64,000 bases of DNA from Candidatus Latescibacterota bacterium (lineage in GTDB: Bacteria > Latescibacterota > UBA2968): NCBI GenBank assembly GCA_022823725.1, contig JAJEHL010000010.1, positions 84,736 through 148,735 of the forward strand, read 5' to 3'. Of the stretch, positions 15,553 to 24,425 are shown piece after piece. Numbering within the stretch: the stretch's first letter is position 1; the number at the start of each line of letters is the position of its first letter. A model generated the notes under the pieces. The model was given only the letters and a program-made list of their open reading frames with translations. It searched no databases and was not told the DNA's origin. Both the position numbers and the translations under genes were made by a program.

Positions 15553-16650
15553 ATGAATGATCTCGCAATCTATCTCACTACAAGCCTTTGTGCTGTTTAC
15601 TTCATTTTGATCGCCATTTTTTTATTTGGCCTTTTTCGCAGATCGCGGCGAGTAAATGGACGCCGTCTATCCGTTTCCGTTATTGTACCCGCTCGCAATG
15701 AAGCCACCAATATCGATGCGTGTTTGCGGGCATTGGCCGCACAGACCTATCCCGACGACCATCTGGAAATTATCGTTGTGGATGACCAATCCACCGACGA
15801 CACCGCCGATCGAATCGACAAATGGACGCGCTGTTTACCTCACCTGAGTCGCGTATCTGTCACACATCAGGACTACGATTGTCCAAAAAAAAACGCCCTG
15901 TGGCAGGGCATCAAACACGCGCGTGGAGATATTATTTTTACAACGGACGCCGATTGTCAGCCCGGTCCCAATTGGATAATCTCAACCCTCGCGCACTTTG
16001 CGTCGGATGTCGGCATAGTCATCGGCCACGCTCCCCTGCTGCAAAACAAAAAAGCTCTATCGGGCCTGCTATCTCTCCAGGCACTCATCGTCTCAACGCT
16101 CGCAGCCGGTAGCGCGGGCATTGGATTTCCGCTCACCTGTTCGGGACGCAACATGGCCTATCGCAGAAAAGCCTTTGATGAGGCCAACGGCTTTAACGAC
16201 ATCGGTCATATCATCGGCGGCGACGATGTCTTGCTTATGCGGCAGATCGCTCAAAAAAGCGCGTGGAAAATTCGGTTCAACGCAGACGCCGATGCGTTCG
16301 TCCCCTCGGCGTCTCACCCGGACAATCTCATCAATCGACAGGTACGCTACCAATCCAAAACCATTCACTACGGCATTCCCACCTTGATTCTGGCTCTTGC
16401 GGTGTATATATTCCATGTCATTCTGGCGACACTACCTATTTTGTTCTGGATCGACGCAGAATTATTTTCTGTGGTCGGTTCCTGCCTGGCGATAAAAGTA
16501 ATCGCCGATGCCGTTTTTTTGCTCTTGGGCGGTATCCGATTCAAAAGCCTGAAATTGCTCCTGTGGTTTCCAGTTCTCGAAATCCTGATCATTCCCTATA
16601 TTGTCATCATCTGCGCGCTCGGCACATTTTCACCATTCAAATGGAAATAA
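15553..16650 (+). CDS. Family 2 glycosyltransferase with C-terminal membrane segments
   Basis: The 365-residue protein has one N-terminal membrane helix (residues 8-28). A GT-A domain follows with VSVIVPARNEATNIDACL, VDDQSTDDT and TTDADCQPGPNW (DxD-type metal site), then SGRNMAYRR and GGDDVLLMRQI. Two or three C-terminal membrane helices end it. Such proteins transfer sugars to lipid carriers at the inner face of the membrane. A paralogue with the same architecture follows at 17718, and a radical SAM gene begins one base after this stop. The three genes form a tight cassette, probably for building or modifying a glycolipid. Confidence 0.87.
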   Translation: MNDLAIYLTTSLCAVYFILIAIFLFGLFRRSRRVNGRRLSVSVIVPARNEATNIDACLRALAAQTYPDDHLEIIVVDDQSTDDTADRIDKWTRCLPHLSRVSVTHQDYDCPKKNALWQGIKHARGDIIFTTDADCQPGPNWIISTLAHFASDVGIVIGHAPLLQNKKALSGLLSLQALIVSTLAAGSAGIGFPLTCSGRNMAYRRKAFDEANGFNDIGHIIGGDDVLLMRQIAQKSAWKIRFNADADAFVPSASHPDNLINRQVRYQSKTIHYGIPTLILALAVYIFHVILATLPILFWIDAELFSVVGSCLAIKVIADAVFLLLGGIRFKSLKLLLWFPVLEILIIPYIVIICALGTFSPFKWK

Positions 16651-16651
16651 T

Positions 16652-17710
16652 ATGTTATCAATCAAATTGCTGCCCGAAACCTTCATGCGATACCATCGCG
16701 CGATCACGCCCCGGCGGATATGGAATGCCTCAAAAGTGGTCGCGTCCTATGCCCTCTCCAATCTGTTTCGGCGGGATATTCGCATGGGCAAACCTTTTGT
16801 GCTCATGGTCGAACCCACCAATTTCTGCAATCTCAAATGTCCGCTCTGTCCCTCTGGCAATGGCGACATGACCCGCGAGCGCGGCATTATGCCATTTGAA
16901 CATTTCAAGCAAGTCTTTGAGCAACAGGCCGATCATCTCCTGCTCCTCATGTTGTGGAATCAGGGCGAACCCTTTATCAATAAGCATCTCACCGACATGA
17001 TTCGATTGGCCTCCGCGCACAATGTCCCCACACTGACCAGTACCAATGTCCACTACATCAAAAATCGGGAAACCGCCCGAGACATCGTCGATTCCGGCCT
17101 CTCCGAACTCGTGGTCTCTCTAGACGGCGTCACACCCGAAAGCTATGTCAAATACCGCGTGGGAGGCAATTTTGACCGCGTACTCGAGGGCATCCGTCTC
17201 CTCGTCCAGGCAAAACGCGATCTACAAAGCAGCCATCCCCTGATCCACCTGCAATTTATCATCATGAAACACAACGAACACGAAATTGAAGCCGCGCGCA
17301 AATTTGCTCGGGAGTTAGGCGTGGATCGCCTCTCGCTCAAAACAGCCCAGGTATATACCGAATCCGATATAGAGACTTTCTTGCCCTCTGACGAGAAATT
17401 CAGCCGCTACGATTACACAGCCGATCATCTCTCGACCAAAAGCAAAATCAGCAACACCTGTCGCCACTTGTGGTACAGCACCGTCATCAATTGGGATGGC
17501 GCGGTATCGCCCTGCTGTTTTGATAAAGATGTTCACTACGGACTCGGCGATGCCCTCAGCGAATCGGACTTCGACCAGATTTGGACCGGTCAAAAATACA
17601 AGGACTTCCGCAACGCCATCCTCAAAGACCGCAAATCTGTGCCGATATGCAACAACTGCTCAGAAGGCGTAAAAGGCATGTTTTACGATATAGAAAAAGT
17701 CGAACACTGA
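16652..17710 (+). CDS. Radical SAM/SPASM protein between two glycosyltransferases
   Basis: The 352-residue protein has the radical SAM cluster Cys59-x3-Cys63-x2-Cys66 in NFCNLKCPLC. A SAM-binding GE segment (NQGEPFIN) follows, and a C-terminal SPASM-type cysteine set (NTCRHLW, VSPCCFD, PICNNCSEG) binds an auxiliary cluster. The ATG at 16652 starts one base after the upstream glycosyltransferase stop, which implies coupling. SPASM enzymes modify peptides, but relatives near glycosyltransferases act on lipids or carbohydrates. The context suggests a glycolipid or sugar modification, and no precursor peptide is visible nearby. Confidence 0.85.
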   Translation: MLSIKLLPETFMRYHRAITPRRIWNASKVVASYALSNLFRRDIRMGKPFVLMVEPTNFCNLKCPLCPSGNGDMTRERGIMPFEHFKQVFEQQADHLLLLMLWNQGEPFINKHLTDMIRLASAHNVPTLTSTNVHYIKNRETARDIVDSGLSELVVSLDGVTPESYVKYRVGGNFDRVLEGIRLLVQAKRDLQSSHPLIHLQFIIMKHNEHEIEAARKFARELGVDRLSLKTAQVYTESDIETFLPSDEKFSRYDYTADHLSTKSKISNTCRHLWYSTVINWDGAVSPCCFDKDVHYGLGDALSESDFDQIWTGQKYKDFRNAILKDRKSVPICNNCSEGVKGMFYDIEKVEH

Positions 17711-17717
17711 TTAAACT

Positions 17718-18833
17718 ATGGATATCATCCTTTACTTATTGCTGCTCTCTACCATCCTATACGCCCTCGTCGCACTGTGTTTTTTTTTCGGATTATTCCG
17801 CCTGAACAATCAACCACGCACTGCTGAAACGCCATTTATATCCATCGTTATTGCCGCGCGCAATGAAGCGGATTATATCGACAAATGCCTGAATTCCCTG
17901 AAACAACAGACCTATCCATCTGACCGATTTGAAATCCTCGTCGTTGACGACGACTCGACAGATAACACATCCCAAATTGTCGCCTCCATGCGCCTGAACA
18001 ATCTCCATCTTTTATCTGTCGATAACAGCTATCCAGAAATGGTGGCAAAAAAACGCCCCATGTCCGTTGGCATTCACCGCGCGCGAGGCGAATGGATCCT
18101 CACCACCGATGCCGACTGCACAGTGCCGCCTACCTGGGTCGCCAGCATGGCGTCTTATATGGCGGCTGATATTGGCGTTGTCATTGGTTTTTCACAACTT
18201 ACATCGCGCTCATTTTTCGACCACTTGCAGGCTTATGATTTTCTCGCCCTCATGGCCGCGGCTGCCGGCACTGTCGGGATGGGCATGCCCCTGGCTGCTT
18301 CGGGACAAAATTTCGCCTATCGCAAATGTCTCTTTGAAAAAGTGGGCGGTTTTCGCGACATCGCACACCGCCCGTCTGGCGACGACGTGCTATTGCTCCA
18401 ATTGCTGCGCCAGGCCTGGGATGGGCGCATCGCGTTTGCCGCTGATCCCGGCGCTTATGCAACCACCCATCGCCCCGAAACGCCATCATCGTTCTGGCAG
18501 CAACGCAAGCGATGGGCATCCAATGCCGCATATCAACTGCGTCTCAACCCTATTTTTTTTTCCTATATTGCAGTGGTATTTTCTGTCAACGCGCTCATTC
18601 CCGCTGCTTTTCTCATCTCAATAACAGATGGCACATATACACTGCCTCTCATCTGCTGGGGCGCGAAAATACTGGTAGATCTGCTCGTGGCGGGAAAAGG
18701 CGTTTATACCTTCAAACGCGCGGATCTGCTCATCATGTTTCCACTCTGGGAGATCATACAAATCCCCTACACCATTCTCATCGGCCTCGCGGGAACCCTG
18801 CGTGGATTTACATGGAAAGGCCGAAATCATTGA
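17718..18833 (+). CDS. Family 2 glycosyltransferase with C-terminal membrane segments (paralogue of the gene at 15553)
   Basis: The 371-residue protein has the same architecture as the first copy: an N-terminal helix, FISIVIAARNEADYIDKCL, VDDDSTDNT, TTDADCTVPPTW, then SGQNFAYRK and SGDDVLLLQLL. QQRKRW follows, the Q/RxxRW motif of processive or acceptor-binding GT2 enzymes, and three C-terminal membrane helices end the protein. The two copies clearly arose by duplication but are now well diverged. The gene starts seven bases after the radical SAM stop. QxxRW is clear here but not in the first copy, where it reads NRQVRYQ, which hints at different acceptors. Confidence 0.87.
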   Translation: MDIILYLLLLSTILYALVALCFFFGLFRLNNQPRTAETPFISIVIAARNEADYIDKCLNSLKQQTYPSDRFEILVVDDDSTDNTSQIVASMRLNNLHLLSVDNSYPEMVAKKRPMSVGIHRARGEWILTTDADCTVPPTWVASMASYMAADIGVVIGFSQLTSRSFFDHLQAYDFLALMAAAAGTVGMGMPLAASGQNFAYRKCLFEKVGGFRDIAHRPSGDDVLLLQLLRQAWDGRIAFAADPGAYATTHRPETPSSFWQQRKRWASNAAYQLRLNPIFFSYIAVVFSVNALIPAAFLISITDGTYTLPLICWGAKILVDLLVAGKGVYTFKRADLLIMFPLWEIIQIPYTILIGLAGTLRGFTWKGRNH

Positions 18834-18846
18834 TATGAGGTACTTC

Positions 18847-19968
18847 ATGACCACAAAAATCCTTTTCTCCCTCCTCAGCCTGCTGCTCGCAATACCTTCC
18901 CATGCACAGCGCCCGCGCGCCCGGGATCTCGGTATTCAGATTGGCACATTGCCAACAGGCACACACAACGCCATCACCGATGTCAAAGGCGTTCTCATCG
19001 GTCACGTCACCTTAATTGAAGGCAGCGGCGATCTCGTCGTGGGCAAAGGTCCCGTGCGAACGGGTGTCACGGCTGTTGTTCCACACAGTGAGGATATCTA
19101 TCGAAATAATGTATTCGCCGCAGCCGAAGCCCTCAATGGCAACGGTGAGATGACGGGTATGGCATGGGTTAACGAACGCGGGCAACTCGAAGTGCCCCTT
19201 GTACTTACAAATACACTCTCTGTAGGGGAAGGCTATAGCGGCGTGGTAGCCTACATGCTCAAACAAGGCACTGGACGAGTCCCCCTGCCCGTAGTCGCCG
19301 AATGTTACGACGGCGGTCTCAACGACATTGCCGGGCGACACGTCACAGTCGATCACGTTGTCGATGCCATTGAAACCGCCACAGATGGCGCGGTGCCCGA
19401 AGGCTCGGTTGGCGCGGGAACGGGCATGCGCGCGTATGGATTCAAAGCGGGCATCGGCACGGCCTCGCGCGTTGTGCCAGACGGACATACCGTAGGCGTG
19501 CTCGTCAATGCCAACTGTGGACGCAGACGGGAACTCCTCATTGCCGGCGTTCCCGTTGGACGCGAAATACCCGTACAGACTTCGCCAACGCGCGATGGCT
19601 CGATCATCGTGGTCATTGCCACCGACGCACCTCTGGTGCCACATCAATTGCGCCGCCTGTGCAAACGCGCCGTCATAGGCATTGGTCGCACGGGGACTGT
19701 TTCACGCACCAGCAGTGGGGATTTTGCCCTTGCCTTTTCAACCGCCTATCGCCTACCTCGCACCCGCGCTGATCGCGATACAATTACCACACTGCGCGAT
19801 AACCGGCTAAACGCTATTTTTCAGGCCACTATTGAAGCAACCGAAGAAGCCATTGTCAACGCCATGTGCGTGGCAGAACCCATGACCGGACGAGACAACC
19901 GCACAATGCCCGCGTTACCGCATGACAAATTGATCGAGGCGATGCAAAAATACGGTCACATAAAATAA
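18847..19968 (+). CDS. P1 family peptidase (DmpA-type aminopeptidase/amidase), exported
   Basis: The 373-residue protein starts with a signal peptide (TTKILFSLLSLLLAIPSHAQ) and has the DmpA/P1 features GTHNAITDVKGVLIGHVTL, DGGLNDIAGR and EGSVGAGTGMRAYGFKAGIG. It ends with VNAMCVAEPMTGRDN. In this N-terminal nucleophile family the chain cleaves itself before the catalytic Ser/Gly-Ser. Members hydrolyse beta-peptides, D-amino-acid amides or L-aminopeptides. The ATG at 18847 is preceded by GAGG at six bases; the frame is open further upstream into the glycosyltransferase gene. The sodium symporter 12 bases downstream probably imports the product. Confidence 0.88.
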   Translation: MTTKILFSLLSLLLAIPSHAQRPRARDLGIQIGTLPTGTHNAITDVKGVLIGHVTLIEGSGDLVVGKGPVRTGVTAVVPHSEDIYRNNVFAAAEALNGNGEMTGMAWVNERGQLEVPLVLTNTLSVGEGYSGVVAYMLKQGTGRVPLPVVAECYDGGLNDIAGRHVTVDHVVDAIETATDGAVPEGSVGAGTGMRAYGFKAGIGTASRVVPDGHTVGVLVNANCGRRRELLIAGVPVGREIPVQTSPTRDGSIIVVIATDAPLVPHQLRRLCKRAVIGIGRTGTVSRTSSGDFALAFSTAYRLPRTRADRDTITTLRDNRLNAIFQATIEATEEAIVNAMCVAEPMTGRDNRTMPALPHDKLIEAMQKYGHIK

Positions 19969-19980
19969 ACGAGGTCCTCT

Positions 19981-21465
19981 ATGTCTCAAATGCCCATCAT
20001 CACTGCCCTTTGTGCCTATGTTTTTATCACCCTATTGGTTGGCGTCTATGCTGGTAGGCGCGTCAAAGATTCCGCCGATTTTGTCGTTGCGGGGCGGCGT
20101 CTGGGCATCTTGCTGGCAACAGGCACGCTTTCCGCCACATGGTTTGGCACGGGCACTGTGCTCGGCGCAGCAGGCGCGGCTTATGGAGGTGGTTTTTTAG
20201 CCGTTATAGCCGATCCCTTTGGCGCAGCCCTGTGTCTGTTTCTCGCGGGCCTGTTTTACGTGCGGATGATGCGACGCATGGGCGTTTCAACCATTGCCGA
20301 ATTTTTTGAACGGAGATTTGGCAAAACAGCCGGTGTGGTCGCTGCTGCGTGTACGATTCCAGCTTATATCGGCTGGGTCGCGTCACTAATGGTGGGGTTT
20401 GGAAAAATTATCCACGCGCTCACGGGATTGGATGCGGTGTTAGGTACCTGCCTGGGCGCTGCTATCGTGCTGATCTATACAACAATAGGCGGCATGTGGG
20501 CAGTGACACTGACAGACTTCATTCAGGTGGCCGTTTTAACTCTGGGCCTGATCTTTATGACACCCGTTCTCCTGAGCGACATGGGGGGATGGGCCGCCAT
20601 TCGAGCGCAACTGCCCGATGACCAATTTTATCTCTATCCCCGCGATGCGGATATGACCACCTGGTTTAATTATGCGCGCGCCTGGCTGGTAATTGGCCTG
20701 GGCAATCTCGCCGGACAGGACCTTTTGCAACGCAGTTTATCCAGCCGAAACGAATCCGTCGCCCAAAACAGCGCGTATCTCTCTGGTATTATTTATTTAA
20801 CCGTTGGACTCTTGCCCGTTTTCCTGGGCATTGCAGCCACCCTCACATTTCCCAATCTGGCCGACCCAGAGCAAGTGATGATGAAACTCGCCGAAACCTA
20901 TCTTCCCCCACTCGGCATGGCTATCTTTATCGGTGCTTTGATCTCCGCATTAATGAGCAGTGCCGACAGTGCCTTGCTCGCCCCCGCCAGCGTGATCGGA
21001 AACGACCTGATTCGCTACTTACGCCCCGATATTGACGCGCGAACCCAACTGCGTATATGCCGTCTGAGCGTCCCCATCCTCGGCATCATTGCGCTTTATC
21101 TCGCCCTTTCACACGATACGGTTTACACGCTGATGGTCGATTCCTGGTCTATATTGCTGGCAACCCTTTTTGTGCCTCTCACTGCGGGCATCTGGTGGCG
21201 CAACGCCAATCGCTCTGGCGCGCTCTGGTCGATGATTTCAGGTGCTATCGCCTATCTCATCCTGCTCCAAATCGCGCCCGATCAACCCGCCGATCTTCTC
21301 GCGGTACCCATTGGTCTTCTCGCACTTATCATCATCACCAAAGCGACCACAAAAACAGATCCGCCCTTGCCCTTGAGCAATACGGAAGGAACCCCACTCG
21401 CTTATGAAAATCGCCTGGGTGCTCTAAACCCGCTTCGAGGTTCATCCGCGGTTCAACGCAGGTGA
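19981..21465 (+). CDS. Sodium:solute symporter (SSS family)
   Basis: The 494-residue protein has about 13 membrane segments and the SSS signature regions: GRRLGILLATGTLSATWFG near the N-terminus (sodium-site helix), TIGGMWAVTLTDFIQ in the middle, and ALISALMSSADSALL with the conserved Ser/Ala sodium ligands. Relatives import proline, pantothenate, sugars or amino acids. It is 12 bases downstream of the exported DmpA-like peptidase gene, so uptake of the released amino acid or dipeptide is a reasonable inference. The C-terminal tail beyond residue 460 is hydrophilic. Confidence 0.88.
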   Translation: MSQMPIITALCAYVFITLLVGVYAGRRVKDSADFVVAGRRLGILLATGTLSATWFGTGTVLGAAGAAYGGGFLAVIADPFGAALCLFLAGLFYVRMMRRMGVSTIAEFFERRFGKTAGVVAAACTIPAYIGWVASLMVGFGKIIHALTGLDAVLGTCLGAAIVLIYTTIGGMWAVTLTDFIQVAVLTLGLIFMTPVLLSDMGGWAAIRAQLPDDQFYLYPRDADMTTWFNYARAWLVIGLGNLAGQDLLQRSLSSRNESVAQNSAYLSGIIYLTVGLLPVFLGIAATLTFPNLADPEQVMMKLAETYLPPLGMAIFIGALISALMSSADSALLAPASVIGNDLIRYLRPDIDARTQLRICRLSVPILGIIALYLALSHDTVYTLMVDSWSILLATLFVPLTAGIWWRNANRSGALWSMISGAIAYLILLQIAPDQPADLLAVPIGLLALIIITKATTKTDPPLPLSNTEGTPLAYENRLGALNPLRGSSAVQRR

Positions 21466-21562
21466 GTTAATGGACACACTGGCTGAAGATTATGAGCGTA
21501 AGAGATGGGAGATTGAAGAGGCTATCAGGTATGAATCGGCCAGAAGCAGAAAAGCCGCTTGA
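21428..21562 (+). pseudogene. Possible remnant of a DUF433-type antitoxin
   Basis: The frame reads RFEVHPRFNAGE and then LAEDY...EIEEAIRYE to a stop. The first part resembles the start and the second part the end of DUF433 antitoxins, with the middle missing. It overlaps the end of the symporter gene in another frame. A short ATG frame of 30 codons starts at 21470. The match is from memory of the family pattern only, but the position just before a PIN-domain module agrees with a decayed antitoxin. Confidence 0.35.
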
Positions 21563-21586
21563 CCTTCCACTCGTTTTTGTGGAATA

Positions 21587-21640
21587 TATCTCAATCAGTA
21601 AACTTGTGAGGAGTCATTGAAAGCGACTTCAATTGAGATA
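21587..21640. repeat. Inverted repeat before the PIN-domain module
   Basis: TATCTCAAT (21587-21595) and ATTGAGATA (21632-21640) are perfect inverted copies 36 bases apart. They lie just upstream of the small gene at 21661, where an operator of an autoregulated module could be. No T-run follows, so it is not a terminator. Confidence 0.4.
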
Positions 21641-21660
21641 CGAATAAAGAGGTTTTGACG

Positions 21661-21912
21661 ATGAAACATTCAGACTGGACACAAGCTGATTCGCGCGAAG
21701 CCAAACAGATCTGGGAGGAATACCAAAAGCAGCATAACCTCTCGGATCGAATAGGACAAACAGCGGGTATTGATCCAAAAAGTGAGCGCATTTGGTTTGG
21801 TTCTTCAATTAGAGATATAGTCCTCCAAAGAAATACTGAAGGATTGCATTATCCTATTTTTTTTCAACGAGTTGGCTCTAAAACCTATTTCCGTAAAAGA
21901 GTTTGCCGGTAA
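21661..21912 (+). CDS. Small conserved-looking hypothetical protein, likely antitoxin-like partner of the PIN gene
   Basis: The 83-residue protein is hydrophilic. It has an N-terminal helix (SREAKQIWEEYQKQHNL), then DRIGQTAGIDPKSERIWFG and SIRDIVLQR, and ends with RVGSKTYFRK. GAGG lies eight bases before the ATG. I recognise the pattern as one of the small proteins often encoded next to PIN-domain toxins, but cannot name a family with certainty. It is 30 bases upstream of the PIN gene on the same strand. Its most likely role is antitoxin or accessory protein; this is inference from position. Confidence 0.6.
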   Translation: MKHSDWTQADSREAKQIWEEYQKQHNLSDRIGQTAGIDPKSERIWFGSSIRDIVLQRNTEGLHYPIFFQRVGSKTYFRKRVCR

Positions 21913-21942
21913 TTCACGGAACCGTTTCAGGCAATTATTATT

Positions 21943-22416
21943 ATGAAACCAAGTGTTTATATCGAATCAACAGTAATCAGTTACTTGACTTCAAGACCAA
22001 GTAGAGATCTAATTGTTGCAGCACACCAGCAAATTACAGTGACTTGGTGGGAAGATGTACACCCTCAAGTAGATGGTTTCATATCTCCATTTGTAAATGA
22101 AGAAATATCTCGTGGAGATTCTGATGCCGCACAGAAACGAATTGAAGTGGTGAAAGACTTGTCGGTTTTAGAAATCAATGATGAGATTCAAAAATTGGCA
22201 GAAAAATACTCCGCCGCACTTGAGCTTCCCGAGAAAGCAAAGACAGATGCTGCCCACCTTGCGGTTGCCGTTTGGCACCAAATGGATTATCTTTTAAGTT
22301 GGAATTGCAGACATATTGTTAGCGGCCGCGTCAAAAAATCACTTGAAGAAATCAACGTCATTTTGGATTTAAAAACGCCTGTGATGTGTACGCCTGAAGA
22401 GTTAATGGAGGTATAA
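21943..22416 (+). CDS. PIN-domain protein (VapC-like toxin)
   Basis: The 157-residue protein has the PIN fold pattern SVYIESTVISYLTSRPSRD at the N-terminus, NEEISRGD in the middle and KTDAAHLAVAVWHQMDYLLSWNCRHI towards the end. It thus provides acidic residues for a metal site. The first position is Glu rather than Asp (YIES), a variant common in one VapC-like subfamily. Such toxins cut tRNA or rRNA. It is flanked by two small genes on the same strand, 30 bases upstream and 4 bases downstream, either of which could be the antitoxin. Confidence 0.82.
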   Translation: MKPSVYIESTVISYLTSRPSRDLIVAAHQQITVTWWEDVHPQVDGFISPFVNEEISRGDSDAAQKRIEVVKDLSVLEINDEIQKLAEKYSAALELPEKAKTDAAHLAVAVWHQMDYLLSWNCRHIVSGRVKKSLEEINVILDLKTPVMCTPEELMEV

Positions 22417-22420
22417 TAAG

Positions 22421-22606
22421 ATGTGGAAAGATCCCATAGTGGAAGAAATCCGTGCCATTCGTTTAGAAATAGAGGCGGAATGCGATCATAATTTTGATAA
22501 GATATTTGCACGAGCGATTGAAGCGCAAAAAAAGTTAGCTAATCGGCTTGTTTCCAAACCCTCTTCCCAATACTCTACAAAGAAAGTGACGCGCCAGGTT
22601 TGTTAA
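22421..22606 (+). CDS. Small protein following the PIN gene (putative antitoxin)
   Basis: The 61-residue product begins MWKDPIVEEIRAIRLEIEAE, a charged helical start that I associate with small genes paired with this type of PIN protein. The C-terminus is basic. GGAGG lies about ten bases before the ATG, inside the end of the PIN gene. The gap to the PIN stop is four bases, so the genes are co-translated. I infer that it is the cognate antitoxin; there is no visible DNA-binding motif. Confidence 0.6.
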   Translation: MWKDPIVEEIRAIRLEIEAECDHNFDKIFARAIEAQKKLANRLVSKPSSQYSTKKVTRQVC

Positions 22607-22631
22607 AAGCCCTCCCTGACAAAAAAACAAA

Positions 22632-22674
22632 GGCGCAGTTCCAGAATAAAGGAATTGCGCCCATTTTATTTTTT
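22632..22674 (+). terminator. Rho-independent terminator after the PIN module
   Basis: GGCGCAGTTCC (22632-22642) pairs with GGAATTGCGCC (22651-22661) with one G-U pair around an eight-base loop, followed by CATTTTATTTTTT. It separates the plus-strand module from the convergent larB gene. Confidence 0.85.
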
Positions 22675-22686
22675 GCGAGCAAAACA

Positions 22687-23445
22687 TCACCCCACCCGAA
22701 TCCGATTGATCTTACTCGCGGCGACACCTGCGCCAAATCCGTTGTCGATATTGACCACAGTCACGCCCGACGCGCAACTGTTCAACATACCCAGCAACGC
22801 TGCCAACCCCTTAAAACTCGCCCCATATCCCACACTGGTCGGCACGGCAATAAGCGGTACATCGACCAAGCCGCCAACCACACTGGGCAACGCCCCCTCC
22901 ATACCGGCCACCACGATAATCACACTCGCATCCGACAGGCGTTCTCGACATGCCAACAAACGGTGAATCCCCGCAACCCCCACATCGTAAAGGGTTTCGA
23001 CTTCATTGCCCATCACCCGTGCGGTTTCCACAGCCTCTTCTGCCACTGGTAAATCGGACGTGCCCGCAGATACGACCAGAATTTTGCCAATTGTTTCCGC
23101 AGCGGGAATCTCTCCTGCGACAACCACCGTGCGAGCGAGCGCATTGACATTTGCACCGGGATATTTTGCGACCAGAGCATCCCGCATCTTTGCATTTGTA
23201 CGCGTTGCCAACAGTGCCGCGCCCGATGACACAATGCGGTCTGCTATAGCGACCACTTGCTCAACCGTCTTTCCCTCACAAAAAATAACCTCGGGAAACC
23301 CCTGCCTCAGCGTGCGGTGGTGGTCAATGCGCGCAAAACCAAGCTCTTCAAAGGGTAAGTGTGCGAGGTTTGCAAACGCCTCATCCACATCTGTTTGTCC
23401 CTGTGCAACAGCCTCTAACAACGCGCGTATGCGTTCTGGTGTCAC
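22687..23445 (-). CDS. larB: LarB, pyridinium-3,5-biscarboxylic acid mononucleotide synthase (nickel-pincer cofactor)
   Basis: The 252-residue protein is full length for LarB. Its C-terminal half resembles PurE, with [19 protein letters not shown] and [32 protein letters not shown]. The N-terminal extension includes [21 protein letters not shown]. LarB carboxylates and hydrolyses nicotinic acid adenine dinucleotide in the first step of the nickel-pincer nucleotide cofactor used by LarA-type racemases and epimerases. The start overlaps the end of dusB as ATGA, so the two are coupled. larC, larE and larA are not seen in the window. Confidence 0.92.
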   Translation of the reverse strand: MTPERIRALLEAVAQGQTDVDEAFANLAHLPFEELGFARIDHHRTLRQGFPEVIFCEGKTVEQVVAIADRIVSSGAALLATRTNAKMRDALVAKYPGANVNALARTVVVAGEIPAAETIGKILVVSAGTSDLPVAEEAVETARVMGNEVETLYDVGVAGIHRLLACRERLSDASVIIVVAGMEGALPSVVGGLVDVPLIAVPTSVGYGASFKGLAALLGMLNSCASGVTVVNIDNGFGAGVAASKINRIRVG

Positions 23446-24425
23446 GCTGCCACCTCCGCTTTGATCTGTCCCAGCAAATCCATGAGATGATTCGGATCGT
23501 CTTCTGTCATCAATGTGCGGCGATAACGCGCTGCGCCGGGCACACCCTTGACATAAGCCGCGAGATGCCGACGCATTTCCAGGACGCCATAGCGCAAGCC
23601 CTTAAACGCGATGGACGCCTTGAGATGGTGAACCGCCATTTCCAGGCGGTCCCCCTCCGTTGGTCCGGGCAATAATTCTCCCGTATTCAGAAAGACTTCC
23701 ATGCGCTTGAAAAGCCAGGGATTGCCAATGGCCCATCGCCCCACCATCACCAGATCGCAACCCGTTTTTTGCATCATCTCTTTTGCTGCCTCTGGCCCAC
23801 GCACATCGCCATTGCCGATTACGGGAATCGAAACCGCGTTTTTGACTTCCGCGATAATATCCCAGTCTGCTCTACCCGCAAATTTCGCCTCGCGCGTGCG
23901 CCCATGAACGGCAATTGCCGCTGCACCGGAATCTTCAGCAATCCGCGCAACTGCAACTGCCTGATTGGCTTCTGCCCATCCACTTCTAATTTTTAGCGTC
24001 ACGGGAATATCAACCGCGCGCACCATTGACGCAATGATCTGTCCCAGTCGGTCAGGTGTATTGAGCAGAGCCGCGCCCGCGTTTTTTGTCACGATTTTTT
24101 TAACCGGGCACCCGCAATTGATATCAATAATATCCGGATTGCGCTCTGCCACAACCCGAGCGCCTTCGGCCATGACCTCGGGTGCTGATCCGAACAACTG
24201 CGCGGAAATCGGAAACTCATCCGGTTCAAAATCGAGATATTGATTCGACTTCTCGCTGCCCTCTGCCAGTCCCTTGGCACTGACCATCTCCGTGACCGCA
24301 AAGCTCGCGCCCTGTTGCCGGCACAGCATGCGAAATGACCGGTCTGTAATACCAGCCAATGGCGCCAGCGCTGTCCGTCCGGGAATATTTACATTGCCGA
24401 TTTGTACGCCCATATCATCATTCAT
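23442..24425 (-). CDS. dusB: tRNA-dihydrouridine synthase
   Basis: The 327-residue TIM-barrel flavoprotein begins at the FMN-binding [17 protein letters not shown] and contains [19 protein letters not shown] with the catalytic cysteine. [19 protein letters not shown] and [15 protein letters not shown] follow, all standard for the DusB/Nif3R3-like group. It reduces specific uridines in the tRNA D-loop with NADPH. It overlaps larB downstream and the epimerase gene upstream by four bases each (ATGA), making a tight three-gene operon of unrelated functions. Confidence 0.92.
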   Translation of the reverse strand: MNDDMGVQIGNVNIPGRTALAPLAGITDRSFRMLCRQQGASFAVTEMVSAKGLAEGSEKSNQYLDFEPDEFPISAQLFGSAPEVMAEGARVVAERNPDIIDINCGCPVKKIVTKNAGAALLNTPDRLGQIIASMVRAVDIPVTLKIRSGWAEANQAVAVARIAEDSGAAAIAVHGRTREAKFAGRADWDIIAEVKNAVSIPVIGNGDVRGPEAAKEMMQKTGCDLVMVGRWAIGNPWLFKRMEVFLNTGELLPGPTEGDRLEMAVHHLKASIAFKGLRYGVLEMRRHLAAYVKGVPGAARYRRTLMTEDDPNHLMDLLGQIKAEVAA

